From: Candidatus Methylospira mobilis
Lineage (GTDB): Bacteria; Pseudomonadota; Gammaproteobacteria; Methylococcales; Methylococcaceae
Assembly (NCBI RefSeq): GCF_009498235.1
Contig: NZ_CP044205.1
Coordinates: forward strand, 801,716 to 865,715
Reading direction: 5' to 3'
Length of the DNA stretch: 64,000 nt
Positions 1 to 8,883 of this stretch are shown piece by piece. The position numbers were made by a program, and so were the translations under genes. The notes below the pieces were generated by a model that saw only the letters and a list, made by a program, of their open reading frames with translations, made no database searches and was not told the origin of the DNA. Each line of letters opens with the position of its first letter. The stretch's first letter is position 1.

Positions 1-51
1 ACTTATGAGTCCACCGATGTTGTCGTCTACTTCTATCCCTTTATATTGCAT
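1..51 (-). CDS. Possible 5' end of a gene running off the left edge
   Basis: On the minus strand an ATG at 51 opens a frame that stays open to the window edge, giving 17 residues beginning MQYKGIEVDDNIGG. The residue mix looks protein-like, and an AT-rich stretch with a TATAAT-like hexamer lies just upstream. There is no clear ribosome binding site and too little sequence to name a family. It may equally be chance. Confidence 0.2.
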   Translation of the reverse strand, partial: MQYKGIEVDDNIGGLIS

Positions 52-572
52 TTTATTATTATAAGTTATTGATTGTAAAGTTGATATGTGTGGTGTGCGC
101 TTATGTCCGCCTGAGTGCCGAGTGAGCTGGGCATGAATAACCCTTGTTATGATGACGCATTTTCCATGCCATGAAGCAAGCTATTTGTTACAGATTGATT
201 ACATGTTGGAACAGGGTAAATGGAGATGTTTTGTATGCGACATTTTGTCGCATTGTCATGCAACAATAAGTTATTGCCGACGCGGCGACCTATGCTATCT
301 TCCTGCGTCCGGTTTGCTAAAAATAATGGGTAAACGGCTTAAGTATTAGTGGGTTGGGTTTTTGTCAGTCATTGTCATCCCTTAGCTGGTTCTGCGGGTG
401 CGCTATGCTTATCCGTTCTGTGACAGGCCTTCTTCATCGGGTAGTGAGCAAGCGTAGCGCATCCGCCCATATCTTAAAGTATTATGTCCGGGAAGTTATT
501 TTAGCCAAACCCGCAGTTTTCAATCAGGGGTTCGAGTTGTTTGAGACGGGGATCCCCGGCGGTTTTTCGTGA
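52..572. other. Intergenic stretch without a supported gene
   Basis: About 520 bases with short open frames on the plus strand that lack ribosome binding sites and protein-like composition. The only structure I see is a perfect 7-bp dyad, ATGCGAC at 235-241 and GTCGCAT at 247-253 with a five-base spacer, which could be a regulator site or small hairpin. The stretch is AT-richer than the neighbouring genes. Confidence 0.4.
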
Positions 573-1094
573 TCAGCGCTCCAGTAGCCGAGGCATCAGC
601 TCCACCAGATTACAGGGCCGGGTTCTGAAATCCAGTTGTTCCCTGATCAGCTGATCCCAGGCAGTGCGGCAGGCGCCGGATGAACCGGGAAGACAGAAAA
701 TATAAGTGCCGTTCGCCACGCCTGCCACTGAGCGTGATTGCAGCGTCGATGTTTTGATTTCCTGCCAGGAAATAGCGCGGAATACTTCCCCGAACCCGTC
801 TATGGTTTTGTCGAATAATACCGAGACCGCCTCAGGCGTCCCGTCGCGTCCGGTCAAGCCGGTGCCGCCGGTGGTAAGCACTACCTGTACTTCGGGATCG
901 GCGATCCATACCGATACCTGCGCTCTGATTTGGTAAATGTTATCCGGCAGGATGCGTTTTTCGGCCATGGTGTGGCCGGCTTGCGTTAACCGTTCGACGA
1001 GCGTTTTCCCTGATGTATCATTTTCTTCGATGCGGGTATCGGATACTGTCAGCACGGCGATATTTAACGGAGTAAATGTTCTTTGTGTATTCAT
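573..1094 (-). CDS. moaB: Molybdenum cofactor biosynthesis protein MoaB
   Basis: A 173-residue protein of the MoaB/MogA fold, which acts on molybdopterin in cofactor maturation (adenylylation in MogA-type members). The family's glycine-rich motif TTGGTGLTGRDGTPE is visible in the middle, as is the N-terminal block LNIAVLTVSDTR. The ATG at 1094 (MNTQRTFTPLN) is chosen because the longer frame upstream reads as non-protein sequence and this start gives the usual MoaB length. It stands alone, divergent from the carbonic anhydrase gene with a 138-base shared upstream region. No other molybdopterin gene is in the window, so its co-pathway genes must lie elsewhere. Confidence 0.9.
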   Translation of the reverse strand: MNTQRTFTPLNIAVLTVSDTRIEENDTSGKTLVERLTQAGHTMAEKRILPDNIYQIRAQVSVWIADPEVQVVLTTGGTGLTGRDGTPEAVSVLFDKTIDGFGEVFRAISWQEIKTSTLQSRSVAGVANGTYIFCLPGSSGACRTAWDQLIREQLDFRTRPCNLVELMPRLLER

Positions 1095-1232
1095 TGGTAT
1101 ATTTCTGTATAAGTATTGCGTGAACTTCCGTGTTTGAAGTTTGTCTAACGAACGTGTTATTTGCGGACACCTCATAATACATATAATGCAAACAATGCAT
1201 GCCCGGTAAAAAAACATACACAGAGGAATAGC

Positions 1233-1814
1233 ATGAGCAAGATACTTGAAGAAGTTTTAAATGCCAATGCGCATTATGCTGCCGATTTTGGAGATAAAGC
1301 GGCATTGGCCCTGCCGCCCGCCCGGCACTTTGCGATTTTGACCTGTATGGACGCGCGTCTGGACCCGGCGAAGTATGCGGGACTGGCCGAGGGCGATGCG
1401 CATGTAATACGCAATGCCGGCGGGCGCGCCAGCGATGACGCGATACGCTCACTGGTAATTTCGTACAAACTGCTGGGTACGCGCGAGTGGTTCGTGATTC
1501 ATCATACCGATTGCGGTATGGAGCTTTTTACCAATGAAATCATGAGCGACCTCCTCGCCAGCAGTCTCAGGACCGCTACTGTCGATGAAACGGGCTGGCA
1601 CGATTGCGGAACAGGGCCGGGTTGCAGCGATGGCAAATATATCAACTGGCTGACGATCAAGTCCCAGGAGCAAAGCGTGCTGGAAGATGTGGCGCGCATC
1701 CGCAATCACACGCTGGTGCCTCGCGATATTCCGGTTTACGGCTATATCTATGATGTTCGTTCCGGACGGTTGCTGGAGGTTCCTGCTGCGACTGAGGCGG
1801 GCCGGGCTGCATAG
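1233..1814 (+). CDS. Beta-class carbonic anhydrase
   Basis: A 193-residue cytoplasmic zinc enzyme expected to interconvert CO2 and bicarbonate. The zinc and dyad residues are in TCMDARLDP (Cys-x-Asp-x-Arg) near residue 36 and in HHTDCGM (His-x2-Cys) near residue 90, the arrangement of the short clade typified by the methanogen Cab enzyme. The ATG at 1233 follows an AGAGG ribosome site at 1222-1226; a longer frame from 1161 is not needed. It is divergent from moaB and followed by a long GC-rich stem. Whether it is tied to the sulfur genes that follow is not shown; a 280-base gap separates them. Confidence 0.9.
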   Translation: MSKILEEVLNANAHYAADFGDKAALALPPARHFAILTCMDARLDPAKYAGLAEGDAHVIRNAGGRASDDAIRSLVISYKLLGTREWFVIHHTDCGMELFTNEIMSDLLASSLRTATVDETGWHDCGTGPGCSDGKYINWLTIKSQEQSVLEDVARIRNHTLVPRDIPVYGYIYDVRSGRLLEVPAATEAGRAA

Positions 1815-1818
1815 CTTT

Positions 1819-1854
1819 GCAGCCGCCGCGTCTTGCCAAAAGCACGGCGGCTGC
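1819..1854 (+). terminator. GC-rich stem-loop after carbonic anhydrase gene
   Basis: GCAGCCGCCG at 1819-1828 pairs perfectly with CGGCGGCTGC at 1845-1854 around a 16-base loop, five bases after the stop codon. There is no T-run after it, so it may protect the 3' end or act with Rho instead of being a classical intrinsic terminator. The rest of the gap up to 2031 holds no gene that I can see. Confidence 0.4.
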
Positions 1855-2031
1855 TGTAATTGAAACAGTGCTTGCGTCTCATTCGTTCGCTGTTGGCGTG
1901 AGAAGAAATGTTCGTGCGCCTGGCGATGGGGTTTCTGTGGTTGTGATGGCGCGCCTCGTCGATTCGGGGTGAAATTCATCGTTGTTTTTTTTTAGTGCCG
2001 GGAGGATGATGGTACACACGCTAAAATTCTT

Positions 2032-2067
2032 TTGTGTTTTTAATATTAGAATATTATAATGTTCTAA
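2032..2067 (+). promoter_or_regulatory. Sigma-70 promoter with dyad across the -10 box (sulfur operon)
   Basis: TTGTGT at 2032-2037 and a perfect TATAAT at 2055-2060 are separated by 17 bases. A dyad TTAGAA (2046-2051) / TTCTAA (2062-2067) brackets the -10 box, which is where a repressor would block RNA polymerase. In Xylella and Agrobacterium a persulfide dioxygenase/TauE operon is controlled by the ArsR-family repressor BigR at an AT-rich dyad; by analogy a BigR/SqrR-type regulator is likely, but no such gene is in the window. Confidence 0.6.
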
Positions 2068-2094
2068 ATATTAGATAATTCCAGCGAGGCGGTC

Positions 2095-2811
2095 ATGATC
2101 TTCAGGCAGCTGTTTGACGCGGAAACCAGTACCTACAGTTATTTATTGGGTTGCGAGCGCAAGCGCAGCGCGCTGCTGATCGATCCGGTCGCATCGGAAG
2201 TGGCGGCCTATATCGAATTGCTGGCCGAACTCGATCTGGAATTGCTTTATACGCTGGAGACGCATGTCCACGCAGATCATATTACCGGTGCAGCCCTGCT
2301 GCGCGAGATAACGGGCAGCAAGAGCGTGGTGCACCGGGATGGTGGAGCCCGATGCGCGGATTTGCTGGTTACGCATGACGAGCGCTTGCAGGTAGGGACC
2401 GTCGACATACGCGTGCTGCACACGCCGGGGCATACCGGCGGCTGTGTCAGTTATTTGATTGGCGATCGCGTGTTTACCGGCGACGCGTTGCTGATCAACG
2501 GTTGCGGACGCACCGATTTTCAGCAGGGCGACGCCGGAACGCTCTACGACAGCATACACCGGCATCTGTTTACGCTGCCGCCGGAGACGCTGGTTTATCC
2601 TGGCCATGACTATCACAATAAAAGCATGTCGACTATAGGACAGGAGATAGCGGGCAATGCGCGCCTGGGCGCGGCCCGCTCCCGGCAGGATTTTATTGCG
2701 TTGATGGATGAATTGAATCTGCCCTATCCGCGCTTGATCGATCAGGCGCTGCCGGCCAATCAGGATTGCGGAAAGCTGCCGCAATCATACCAGGGCGCTG
2801 CATCGCCATGA
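2095..2811 (+). CDS. ETHE1-like persulfide dioxygenase (metallo-beta-lactamase fold)
   Basis: A 238-residue non-heme iron enzyme expected to oxidise glutathione persulfide to sulfite in the cytoplasm. The metal motif THVHADHITGA lies near residue 60, HTPGHTGGC near 110, and TGDALLINGCGRTDF and YPGHDY complete the ETHE1/Blh signature. The length fits stand-alone persulfide dioxygenases without a rhodanese domain. The start is the first ATG after GAGGCGG, and the stop overlaps the ATG of the next gene (ATGA). Together with the TauE exporter and SQR this makes a sulfide detoxification set. The substrate assignment rests on family knowledge; another glyoxalase-II-like thiol is the main alternative. 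Confidence 0.88.
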   Translation: MIFRQLFDAETSTYSYLLGCERKRSALLIDPVASEVAAYIELLAELDLELLYTLETHVHADHITGAALLREITGSKSVVHRDGGARCADLLVTHDERLQVGTVDIRVLHTPGHTGGCVSYLIGDRVFTGDALLINGCGRTDFQQGDAGTLYDSIHRHLFTLPPETLVYPGHDYHNKSMSTIGQEIAGNARLGAARSRQDFIALMDELNLPYPRLIDQALPANQDCGKLPQSYQGAASP

Positions 2812-3770
2812 CCCTGCTGCTGACGCTTTCGCTGGGCATAGGCTTTCTGCTCGGGCTGCTCGGCGGCGGCGGTTCGATATTGACCGTGCCTATGCTGGTG
2901 TATTTGTTCGATGTTCCACCGAAAAGCGCCGTATTGACATCGTTTACGGTAGTCGGCGTATCCAGCATGGTGGCGGTGATCAAATACGCAACGCGAAAAC
3001 GGGTGTGCTGGAAAAACGGCCTGTTTTTTGGGTTGTCCGGTATGTGCGGCTCTTTTCTGGGCGGGAAGGTCGGCGCGGTGTTGCCGGATCGCGTGCTGAT
3101 GACGCTGTTCGGCGTGCTGGCGCTGGCTACAGGTATCGTGATGCTGGTCAAGGGCGGGACGGCGCGCAACGGAACGGAGGAAAACCTGCCATGCCCGCCG
3201 CGAACCGCTTATGCGCGGGTTTTATTCGACGGGTTCTGGGTCGGCGTGATTACCGGCATGGTTGGCGTCGGCGCCGGTTTTTTGATTGTGCCGGTGTTGA
3301 CGATGCTGGTCGGATTGCCGATGCCGGCGGCGATCGGCACATCGCTCATGGTGTTGACGATGAATGCGTTGGCCGGGTTTGCCGGACATTTCGCGCCGGA
3401 AAACCTGAATCTGGAATTGATGCTGACGGTTTCGGCTGCAACACTGATCGGTTCGGGGCTGGGAGCTCAATTTTCCGCTCATGTCGGCGGGGCGATGTTG
3501 CGGCGGCTTTTTGGTGTTTTCATTGTCGGCGTATCGGGTTATATTTTATACCGGACGGTGAATAAGGAAATTTACCTGGATGCAACCCGGATGCTCCATA
3601 GCCATATCGAGTTCTTTCTGGGGGGGGCAAGTCTGGCCGTATTATGCGTATTGTTACGTTTTGGGGCGTGGATACACGCCATAAGCGGACATGCGCCGGC
3701 TTTGCTCCCTGAAAAAGAACACGGCGGAGATGAATGTGTTTCAATGACCCGACGAGACGCGCATGCATAA
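2808..3770 (+). CDS. TauE/SafE-family sulfite or anion exporter
   Basis: A 320-residue inner-membrane protein with about eight hydrophobic segments in two homologous halves (LGIGFLLGLLGGGGSILTVP near the start and WVGVITGMVGVGAGFLIVP in the middle), the duplicated layout of TauE/SafE. Members move sulfite, sulfoacetate or other anions; next to a persulfide dioxygenase, sulfite export is the natural inference. The ATG at 2808 overlaps the preceding stop by four bases, so the two are translationally coupled. The C-terminal tail after the last membrane segment is hydrophilic. Confidence 0.85.
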   Translation: MTLLLTLSLGIGFLLGLLGGGGSILTVPMLVYLFDVPPKSAVLTSFTVVGVSSMVAVIKYATRKRVCWKNGLFFGLSGMCGSFLGGKVGAVLPDRVLMTLFGVLALATGIVMLVKGGTARNGTEENLPCPPRTAYARVLFDGFWVGVITGMVGVGAGFLIVPVLTMLVGLPMPAAIGTSLMVLTMNALAGFAGHFAPENLNLELMLTVSAATLIGSGLGAQFSAHVGGAMLRRLFGVFIVGVSGYILYRTVNKEIYLDATRMLHSHIEFFLGGASLAVLCVLLRFGAWIHAISGHAPALLPEKEHGGDECVSMTRRDAHA

Positions 3771-3966
3771 AGTATTAATTTCCCCGCTGAAAAAAGAGCT
3801 ATCCTGGGTTATCGCTGTTAAGATTGTCCTGCTGATTGTCATTTGGGCGTTGTTTTTTCACCACGATGGCAAAACGCAGCAAACCGATGTCGCCGCCGTC
3901 ATTTTCGCGGGAAGCGAACAGGGCCGGGCGGTATTCGATCCGAAATCCGATGGAGGAAATCAGTAA
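3763..3966 (+). CDS. cydP: Cytochrome bd oxidase putative small subunit CydP
   Basis: A 67-residue protein with one N-terminal membrane segment ([17 protein letters not shown]) following a short basic stretch, the shape of the CydP family found just upstream of cydA in many proteobacteria. It overlaps the TauE gene by eight bases, and its stop shares bases with the cydA start (TAATG), so it is made from the same message. The role of CydP is not well defined; a small accessory subunit or assembly factor of the oxidase is the usual reading. Confidence 0.75.
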   Translation: MHKVLISPLKKELSWVIAVKIVLLIVIWALFFHHDGKTQQTDVAAVIFAGSEQGRAVFDPKSDGGNQ

Positions 3967-5549
3967 TGTCCGGTGATGATGTTGTGATGCTTTCCAGGCT
4001 GCAGTTTGGCCTGACCGCCCTGTACCATTTTCTATTTGTCCCGCTCACGCTCGGCCTGAGCTTTTTACTCGCCATCATGGAATCGGTTTATGTGATGACG
4101 GGGCGTCAGATCTACCGCGACATGACCAAATTCTGGGGAAAACTGTTCGGTATCAATTTCGCCATGGGGGTAACGACCGGTATTACCATGGAGTTCCAGT
4201 TCGGCACCAACTGGTCGTATTACTCGCATTATGTCGGCGATATCTTCGGCGCGATTCTGGCCAGCGAGGCCTGGATGGCGTTTTTTCTGGAATCCACCTT
4301 CATCGGGCTGTTCTTTTTCGGCTGGGAGCGTCTTGGCAGGGTGCAGCATTTGACCGTGACCTGGCTGCTGGCTTTGGGCACCAGCCTTTCCGCTCTGTGG
4401 ATACTGATCGCCAACGGCTGGATGCAATACCCGGTAGGCTCCGAATTCAATTATGAAACCCTGCGCATGGAGTTGACCAGTTTTGCCGAGGTCATACTGA
4501 ATCCGGTCGCCCAGGTTAAATTCGTGCATACCGTCGCCGCCGGTTATGTCACGGCCTCAATGTTCGTGCTGGGTATCAGCGCATGGTATCTGCTGAACCA
4601 TCGCGATGTCGCGTTTGCACGGCGCTCGTTTTCCATCGCGGCGGCGTTCGGCCTTGCTTCCGTGCTTTCAGTGATCGTGCTGGGAGACGAAAGCGGTTAC
4701 ACCTCGGGCGAAACGCAAAAAATCAAACTGGCGGCGATTGAGGCGGAATGGGAGACGGAAAAGGCCCCGGCCAGTTTTACCTTGATCGGTTTCCCTGATC
4801 AGCAGGCCGAGAAAACGCATTGGGCCATCCGGATTCCTTATGTGATGGGTTTGATCGCAACGCGTTCGGTGAATGAAGAGGTCAAAGGCCTGAAGCAGCT
4901 GAAACAGGATAGCCTGGTGCGGATACGCAGCGGCATTATCGCCTACGGCGCTTTGCAGAAAATGCATGCAGGCGACAAGGGGCCGGAGGTCAGTAGTGAG
5001 TTTGCTGCGCACAAGGCGGACCTGGGCTATGGGCTGTTGCTGAAAAAATATACGCCCAAGGTCGTCGATGCGACGGAAGAGCAGATCGCCAGGGCGGCGA
5101 ACGACACCATTCCGAATGTGGCGCCGTTGTTCTGGACGTTTCGCATCATGGTGGCCTGCGGCTTCACCATGCTGTTCATTTTCGTGATGGCGTTTTACTA
5201 CTGCGCGACTCGCGTTGCCGACCAGAAGCGCTGGTTGCTGCGTCTGGCGCTGTGGTGCATTCCATTGCCGTGGATAGCAGCCGAAACCGGCTGGTTTGTC
5301 GCGGAGTACGGCCGCCAGCCGTGGACGATTTCCGGCATACTGCCGACGCATCTGAGCGTATCCAGCGTTACCACCGGCCAACTGTGGTTCAGTATCGGCG
5401 GTTTCATGCTGTTTTATACCCTGTTGCTGGTGGTCGAACTGTTCCTGATGTTCAAGTATGCACGCCTGGGTCCAAGCAGTCTGCATACCGGACAATACCA
5501 TTTCGAGCAGGGCGCGGATGCCGCGCATGCTTCGACAGCCCGTTCATAA
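3966..5549 (+). CDS. cydA: Cytochrome bd ubiquinol oxidase subunit I
   Basis: A 527-residue inner-membrane subunit that carries the three hemes and the quinol site and reduces O2 to water without pumping protons. [15 protein letters not shown] near residue 10 holds the conserved heme His (His21), [11 protein letters not shown] with the following [10 protein letters not shown], and [13 protein letters not shown] near residue 445, the hallmark of CydA. The length matches the E. coli type (522). The ATG at 3966 overlaps the cydP stop; a longer frame begins within cydP and is discarded. Cytochrome bd tolerates sulfide that poisons heme-copper oxidases, which fits the sulfur neighbours. Confidence 0.97.
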   Translation: MSGDDVVMLSRLQFGLTALYHFLFVPLTLGLSFLLAIMESVYVMTGRQIYRDMTKFWGKLFGINFAMGVTTGITMEFQFGTNWSYYSHYVGDIFGAILASEAWMAFFLESTFIGLFFFGWERLGRVQHLTVTWLLALGTSLSALWILIANGWMQYPVGSEFNYETLRMELTSFAEVILNPVAQVKFVHTVAAGYVTASMFVLGISAWYLLNHRDVAFARRSFSIAAAFGLASVLSVIVLGDESGYTSGETQKIKLAAIEAEWETEKAPASFTLIGFPDQQAEKTHWAIRIPYVMGLIATRSVNEEVKGLKQLKQDSLVRIRSGIIAYGALQKMHAGDKGPEVSSEFAAHKADLGYGLLLKKYTPKVVDATEEQIARAANDTIPNVAPLFWTFRIMVACGFTMLFIFVMAFYYCATRVADQKRWLLRLALWCIPLPWIAAETGWFVAEYGRQPWTISGILPTHLSVSSVTTGQLWFSIGGFMLFYTLLLVVELFLMFKYARLGPSSLHTGQYHFEQGADAAHASTARS

Positions 5550-5570
5550 TCCGCGATTGGGAGAAACGCC

Positions 5571-6713
5571 ATGTTTGATTACGAAACAATCCGCCTGATC
5601 TGGTGGATACTGGTAGGCACCGTTGCCATTGTTTTCACGATAACCGAAGGCTTCGATTTCGGCGTCAGCGCATTATTGCCGTTTCTGGGGCGCACCGACA
5701 GCGAGCGTCGCGTGATTATCAACAGCATAGGCGCGGTATGGGAGGGCAACCAGGTTTGGCTGATACTGCTTGGCGGCGCTATTTTCGCGGTCTGGCCGCC
5801 GGTCTATGCGACGCTGTTCTCCGGGCTTTACGCCGCCATGCTGCTGGTGCTGTTCGCGCTGTTTTTCCGTCCGGTCGGCTTCGATTACCGCAGCAAGCTG
5901 ACCTGTCCGGCCTGGCGCAACGCCTGGGACTGGGGCTTGTTTGCCGGCGGCGCGCTGCCGCCCATCTTGCTGGGGGTGCTGGTCGGTAATCTGGTGATCG
6001 GTTTACCCTTCCATCTGGATGGGGAGTTGCGGTCGTTTTATACGGGTTCGTTCTGGGCCTTGCTGAATCCTTTCGCGCTGTTCTGCGGCGTAACCGGCTT
6101 GCTGCTGACGCTTTTCCAGGGCGCTATTTTCCTGAAACTGCGCACCGACGGCGTGGTGCAGGCGCGCGCGCACCACGCCATTGCCATACTCGGACCGGTG
6201 CTGGTGCTGTTTGTCGGCATTATCGCCTTCTGGGTGCTGAGCGGTATGGAACGTCCTGAAATTACGCAATCGCTGGGCGGCGGCGCGCCTTCCAACCCGT
6301 TGACGAAAACGGTGGTCGTGTCGCCTGCCGGCGCCTGGCTGACCCACTTTTCGTCGCATCCGTGGATGTGGATTGCGCCGGTACTGGGTATCAGCGGTCT
6401 GCTCGGCGCCTGGGCCGTCGCGAAAAGCCATGTTACCTGGCTGGCTTTCGTGCTGGCTTCGCTGGGCATAGCCGGAGTGCTGCTGTCGCTTGGGTTCGGC
6501 CTGTTTCCGTTTTTGCTTATTTCCTCAACCGACCCGAATTCCAGCCTGACCTTATGGGATGCCACTTCCAGCCATCTGACGCTGCTGTGGGCTTTCTGGA
6601 TTACCCTGGTATTTTTACCGATAGTGCTGCTCTATACCCGTTGGGTTTACAGCGTGATCTGGGGTACGGTAACCGAAGCCAAGATCGCTGCTGGTCAGCA
6701 TACGCTTTATTAA
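5571..6713 (+). CDS. cydB: Cytochrome bd ubiquinol oxidase subunit II
   Basis: A 380-residue membrane subunit partnering CydA. The start [16 protein letters not shown] and the block [15 protein letters not shown] match the CydB family closely, and the length equals that of E. coli CydB (379). A GGGAGAAACGCC ribosome region precedes the ATG. It lies 21 bases after cydA and 33 before cydX, in one operon. Confidence 0.97.
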   Translation: MFDYETIRLIWWILVGTVAIVFTITEGFDFGVSALLPFLGRTDSERRVIINSIGAVWEGNQVWLILLGGAIFAVWPPVYATLFSGLYAAMLLVLFALFFRPVGFDYRSKLTCPAWRNAWDWGLFAGGALPPILLGVLVGNLVIGLPFHLDGELRSFYTGSFWALLNPFALFCGVTGLLLTLFQGAIFLKLRTDGVVQARAHHAIAILGPVLVLFVGIIAFWVLSGMERPEITQSLGGGAPSNPLTKTVVVSPAGAWLTHFSSHPWMWIAPVLGISGLLGAWAVAKSHVTWLAFVLASLGIAGVLLSLGFGLFPFLLISSTDPNSSLTLWDATSSHLTLLWAFWITLVFLPIVLLYTRWVYSVIWGTVTEAKIAAGQHTLY

Positions 6714-6746
6714 TGGTAAATCGTTTATAGTACTGGAGAACTTAGC

Positions 6747-6887
6747 ATGTGGTACTTCACTTGGATTTTAGGCGTGTGCTTTTCCGCTTCGTTTGCCATT
6801 CTTAACGCCATGTGGCTCGAGTCCGCCTGCGGTGGCGATGCCGAGGGTCATGGCGTTGGCGGAGACGTCCAGCAGGTTGATAATTAA
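6747..6887 (+). CDS. cydX: Cytochrome bd small subunit CydX
   Basis: A 46-residue single-span protein beginning MWYFTWILGVCFSASFAILN, almost the same as the E. coli CydX start (MWYFAWILG). CydX stabilises the heme b595/d site in CydAB. A TGGAG ribosome site sits 9 bases upstream of the ATG. The tail after the membrane segment is glycine- and acid-rich and longer than in E. coli. It closes the cydPABX operon. Confidence 0.93.
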   Translation: MWYFTWILGVCFSASFAILNAMWLESACGGDAEGHGVGGDVQQVDN

Positions 6888-6913
6888 AGCGTAACTATTC
6901 AGCTCCCGGTTTT

Positions 6914-7040
6914 CCGTTCGTCCTGAGCCCTTCGACTCTTCTCAGTAGAGCCTTGCCGAAGGATGAATGGAAACCCTCGGTCCTGATTGTTAATCCGCTC
7001 ATCGTTTGGCATGGGTTCACCTGAGCCTGGTCGAAAGCGG
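6914..7040. repeat. REP-like repeat pair in the cydX-sqr gap
   Basis: CCGTTCGTCCTGAGCCCTTC at 6914 and CACCTGAGCCTGGTCGAAAG near 7020 are degraded copies of the same REP core (TTCGACAGGCTCAGG) seen intact at 14890. The copies read in the same orientation here. The 490-base gap 6888-7377 otherwise holds no gene that I can support; short frames on both strands lack ribosome sites. Confidence 0.6.
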
Positions 7041-7322
7041 ATTGGCTTTATGGCGATTTGAGAGCCGCCGCCGATCTGAATAGCCTCGCGTTTTTCCGGC
7101 AATTCATGCCTTTTTGATGAGTCGAAGGGCGGAATAAACGGAACAATATCTTTGCAACAACCATGGAGGCGTAATGTGCCCTGTGATGTATGCGAAAGGT
7201 GAGAAAGCGTTGCTTGTTATCCTGTTTGGCGGCTCGCTGCCGGCAGGTGTGATGAGTGTTGTCCATATGGCAGTATCTGTCCGGGTCAGGGCGGATTGCC
7301 GTATGGCTTGTTTTGAGTTTGA

Positions 7323-7342
7323 ATATAATAATATCATTATAT
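7323..7342 (+). promoter_or_regulatory. AT-rich dyad upstream of sqr
   Basis: ATATAAT at 7323-7329 and ATTATAT at 7336-7342 form a perfect 7-bp dyad with a six-base spacer, 36 bases before the sqr start. TATAAT hexamers occur at 7324 and 7340, though neither has a good -35 box. The position and base make-up resemble the dyad before the persulfide dioxygenase gene, but the half-sites differ (TTAGAA there), so a shared regulator is only a possibility. Confidence 0.4.
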
Positions 7343-7377
7343 AATAAATATCAGATTTTCTCTGAAGGAGAGACATC

Positions 7378-8652
7378 ATGGCTAAAATCGTAGTTCTGGG
7401 GGCCGGTATAGGCGGTATCCCGATGGCGTATGAAATGAAGGAACTGGCGCGCAAGAAAGAAGACGAGGTTATCGTCATTTCGGATAGCCCGACCTTCCAT
7501 TTTGTGCCTTCCAATCCGTGGGTGGCGGTAAACTGGCGCAAACCTTCCGATATCAAGATAGAGCTCGCGCCGGTCTTCAAAAAGAAAGGCATCGGCTTAG
7601 TCCAGCAGGCGGCAAGCCGCGTGCATCCGGAAAAAAACCAGGTCGAACTCGCCGATGGCAGTTCGGTCGATTACGACTATCTGATCATCGCAACCGGTCC
7701 GCGTCTGGCGTTCGATGAAATCCCGGGGCTGGGGCCCAAGGGGCATACCTCATCCGTATGTCATGTCGATCACGCCGCCGAGTCCTCCGAATCGTGGAAT
7801 GCGTTCGTTGCCGATCCGGGGCCGATAGTGATCGGGGCGGTACAGGGCGCTTCCTGCTTCGGTCCCGCCTACGAGTATCTGTTCATTACCGAAGCCGATT
7901 TACGCAAGCGCAAGATCCGCGACAAGGTGCCGATTACTTATGTGACCTCCGAACCTTATATCGGCCATATGGGGCTGGGCGGAGTAGGCGACTCCAGGGG
8001 GCTGATGGAGTCCGAATTTCGCGACAAGCACGTCAAATGGATATGCAACGCCAAGGTCGATCGTATCGAAGCGGGCATGATGTACGTCACCGAAGTCGAC
8101 GAAAACGGACAGGAAAAAAAGAAACACGAGCTGCCGTTCAAGCATTCGATGATGTTGCCGGCATTTACCGGCGTGGATGCGGTGCGCGGCATCGAAGGGT
8201 TGGTAAATCCGCGCGGTTTCGTCTTTGTCGACGACTATCAGCGCAATCCCAAGTATCACAACATTTATGCCGTGGGCGTGTGTATCGCCATTGCGCCGCA
8301 GGAGACGACGCCGGTGCCGACCGGCGTGCCGAAAACCGGTTATATGATCGAATCCATGGTGACTGCAACCGCCCACAATATTCGTGACGAGCTGCTCGGC
8401 AAAGCTCCCAGCCATCACCCCACCTGGAGTGCGCTGTGTCTGGCCGATATGGGCGATACCGGTATTGCCTTTATTGCCCAGCCGCAGATTCCGCCACGCA
8501 ACATCACCTGGGCGGGCAAGGGCTACTGGGTGCATTTGAGCAAGATAATTTTCGAGAAGTATTTCATGCGTAAAATCCGCAAGGGCATCAGCGAGCCTTT
8601 TTACGAAAGAGTGATATTGAAAGTGTTGGGCATGGTGCGCTTGAAGAACTGA
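7378..8652 (+). CDS. sqr: Sulfide:quinone oxidoreductase (Acidithiobacillus type)
   Basis: A 424-residue flavoprotein on the inner face of the membrane that oxidises sulfide and passes the electrons to quinone. The N-terminal FAD motif VVLGAGIGGIP is followed by catalytic cysteines at 128 (SSVCHVDHA), 160 (GASCFGPAYEY) and about 354 (SALCLADMGD), matching the three-Cys set of the A. ferrooxidans enzyme. FVPSNPWV near residue 42 and PKTGYMIESMV near residue 320 are also shared with it. The C-terminal amphipathic block (VHLSKIIFEKYFMRKIRKG) is the membrane anchor. GAAGGAGAG precedes the ATG. Its electrons can be drained by the adjacent cytochrome bd. Confidence 0.95.
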   Translation: MAKIVVLGAGIGGIPMAYEMKELARKKEDEVIVISDSPTFHFVPSNPWVAVNWRKPSDIKIELAPVFKKKGIGLVQQAASRVHPEKNQVELADGSSVDYDYLIIATGPRLAFDEIPGLGPKGHTSSVCHVDHAAESSESWNAFVADPGPIVIGAVQGASCFGPAYEYLFITEADLRKRKIRDKVPITYVTSEPYIGHMGLGGVGDSRGLMESEFRDKHVKWICNAKVDRIEAGMMYVTEVDENGQEKKKHELPFKHSMMLPAFTGVDAVRGIEGLVNPRGFVFVDDYQRNPKYHNIYAVGVCIAIAPQETTPVPTGVPKTGYMIESMVTATAHNIRDELLGKAPSHHPTWSALCLADMGDTGIAFIAQPQIPPRNITWAGKGYWVHLSKIIFEKYFMRKIRKGISEPFYERVILKVLGMVRLKN

Positions 8653-8716
8653 GGGTGCGATCATTCGTTGCTTTTACCCTCTTTCGTTGGGCATAGGTCG
8701 ATGCCGCAGAGTTAAG

Positions 8717-8817
8717 TCGTCATGCCGGTATGAATAGCCGGTATCCAGTTGACAAGGACGTTGCTTCGCAAATCATCCCGAACGTCTGGGTTCCGGCAAT
8801 CCATGCCGGAACGACGA
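8717..8817. repeat. Long imperfect inverted repeat (MITE-like) after sqr
   Basis: TCGTCATGCCGGTATGAATA (arm 8717-8748) is matched inverted by an arm at 8786-8817 ending CCATGCCGGAACGACGA; about 26 of 32 positions pair. A run of seven T follows the right arm, so it can also end sqr transcription. Arms of this GTCATTCCGGCATG type recur in many proteobacterial genomes as short non-coding repeats. Confidence 0.65.
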
Positions 8818-8883
8818 TTTTTTTAACATGGCGGCATTGGGGGCGGGATGAGTGCAAGTCTTTGATTAACGGAATTTGATGCG

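Noticed and set aside
149..572. Two short plus-strand frames before moaB
   Set aside because: No ribosome binding sites and no recognisable protein pattern; the second ends just as moaB's end begins.
4668..5528. A 286-codon minus-strand frame
   Set aside because: Shadow of cydA; no ribosome site and a His/Gln/Arg-rich composition.
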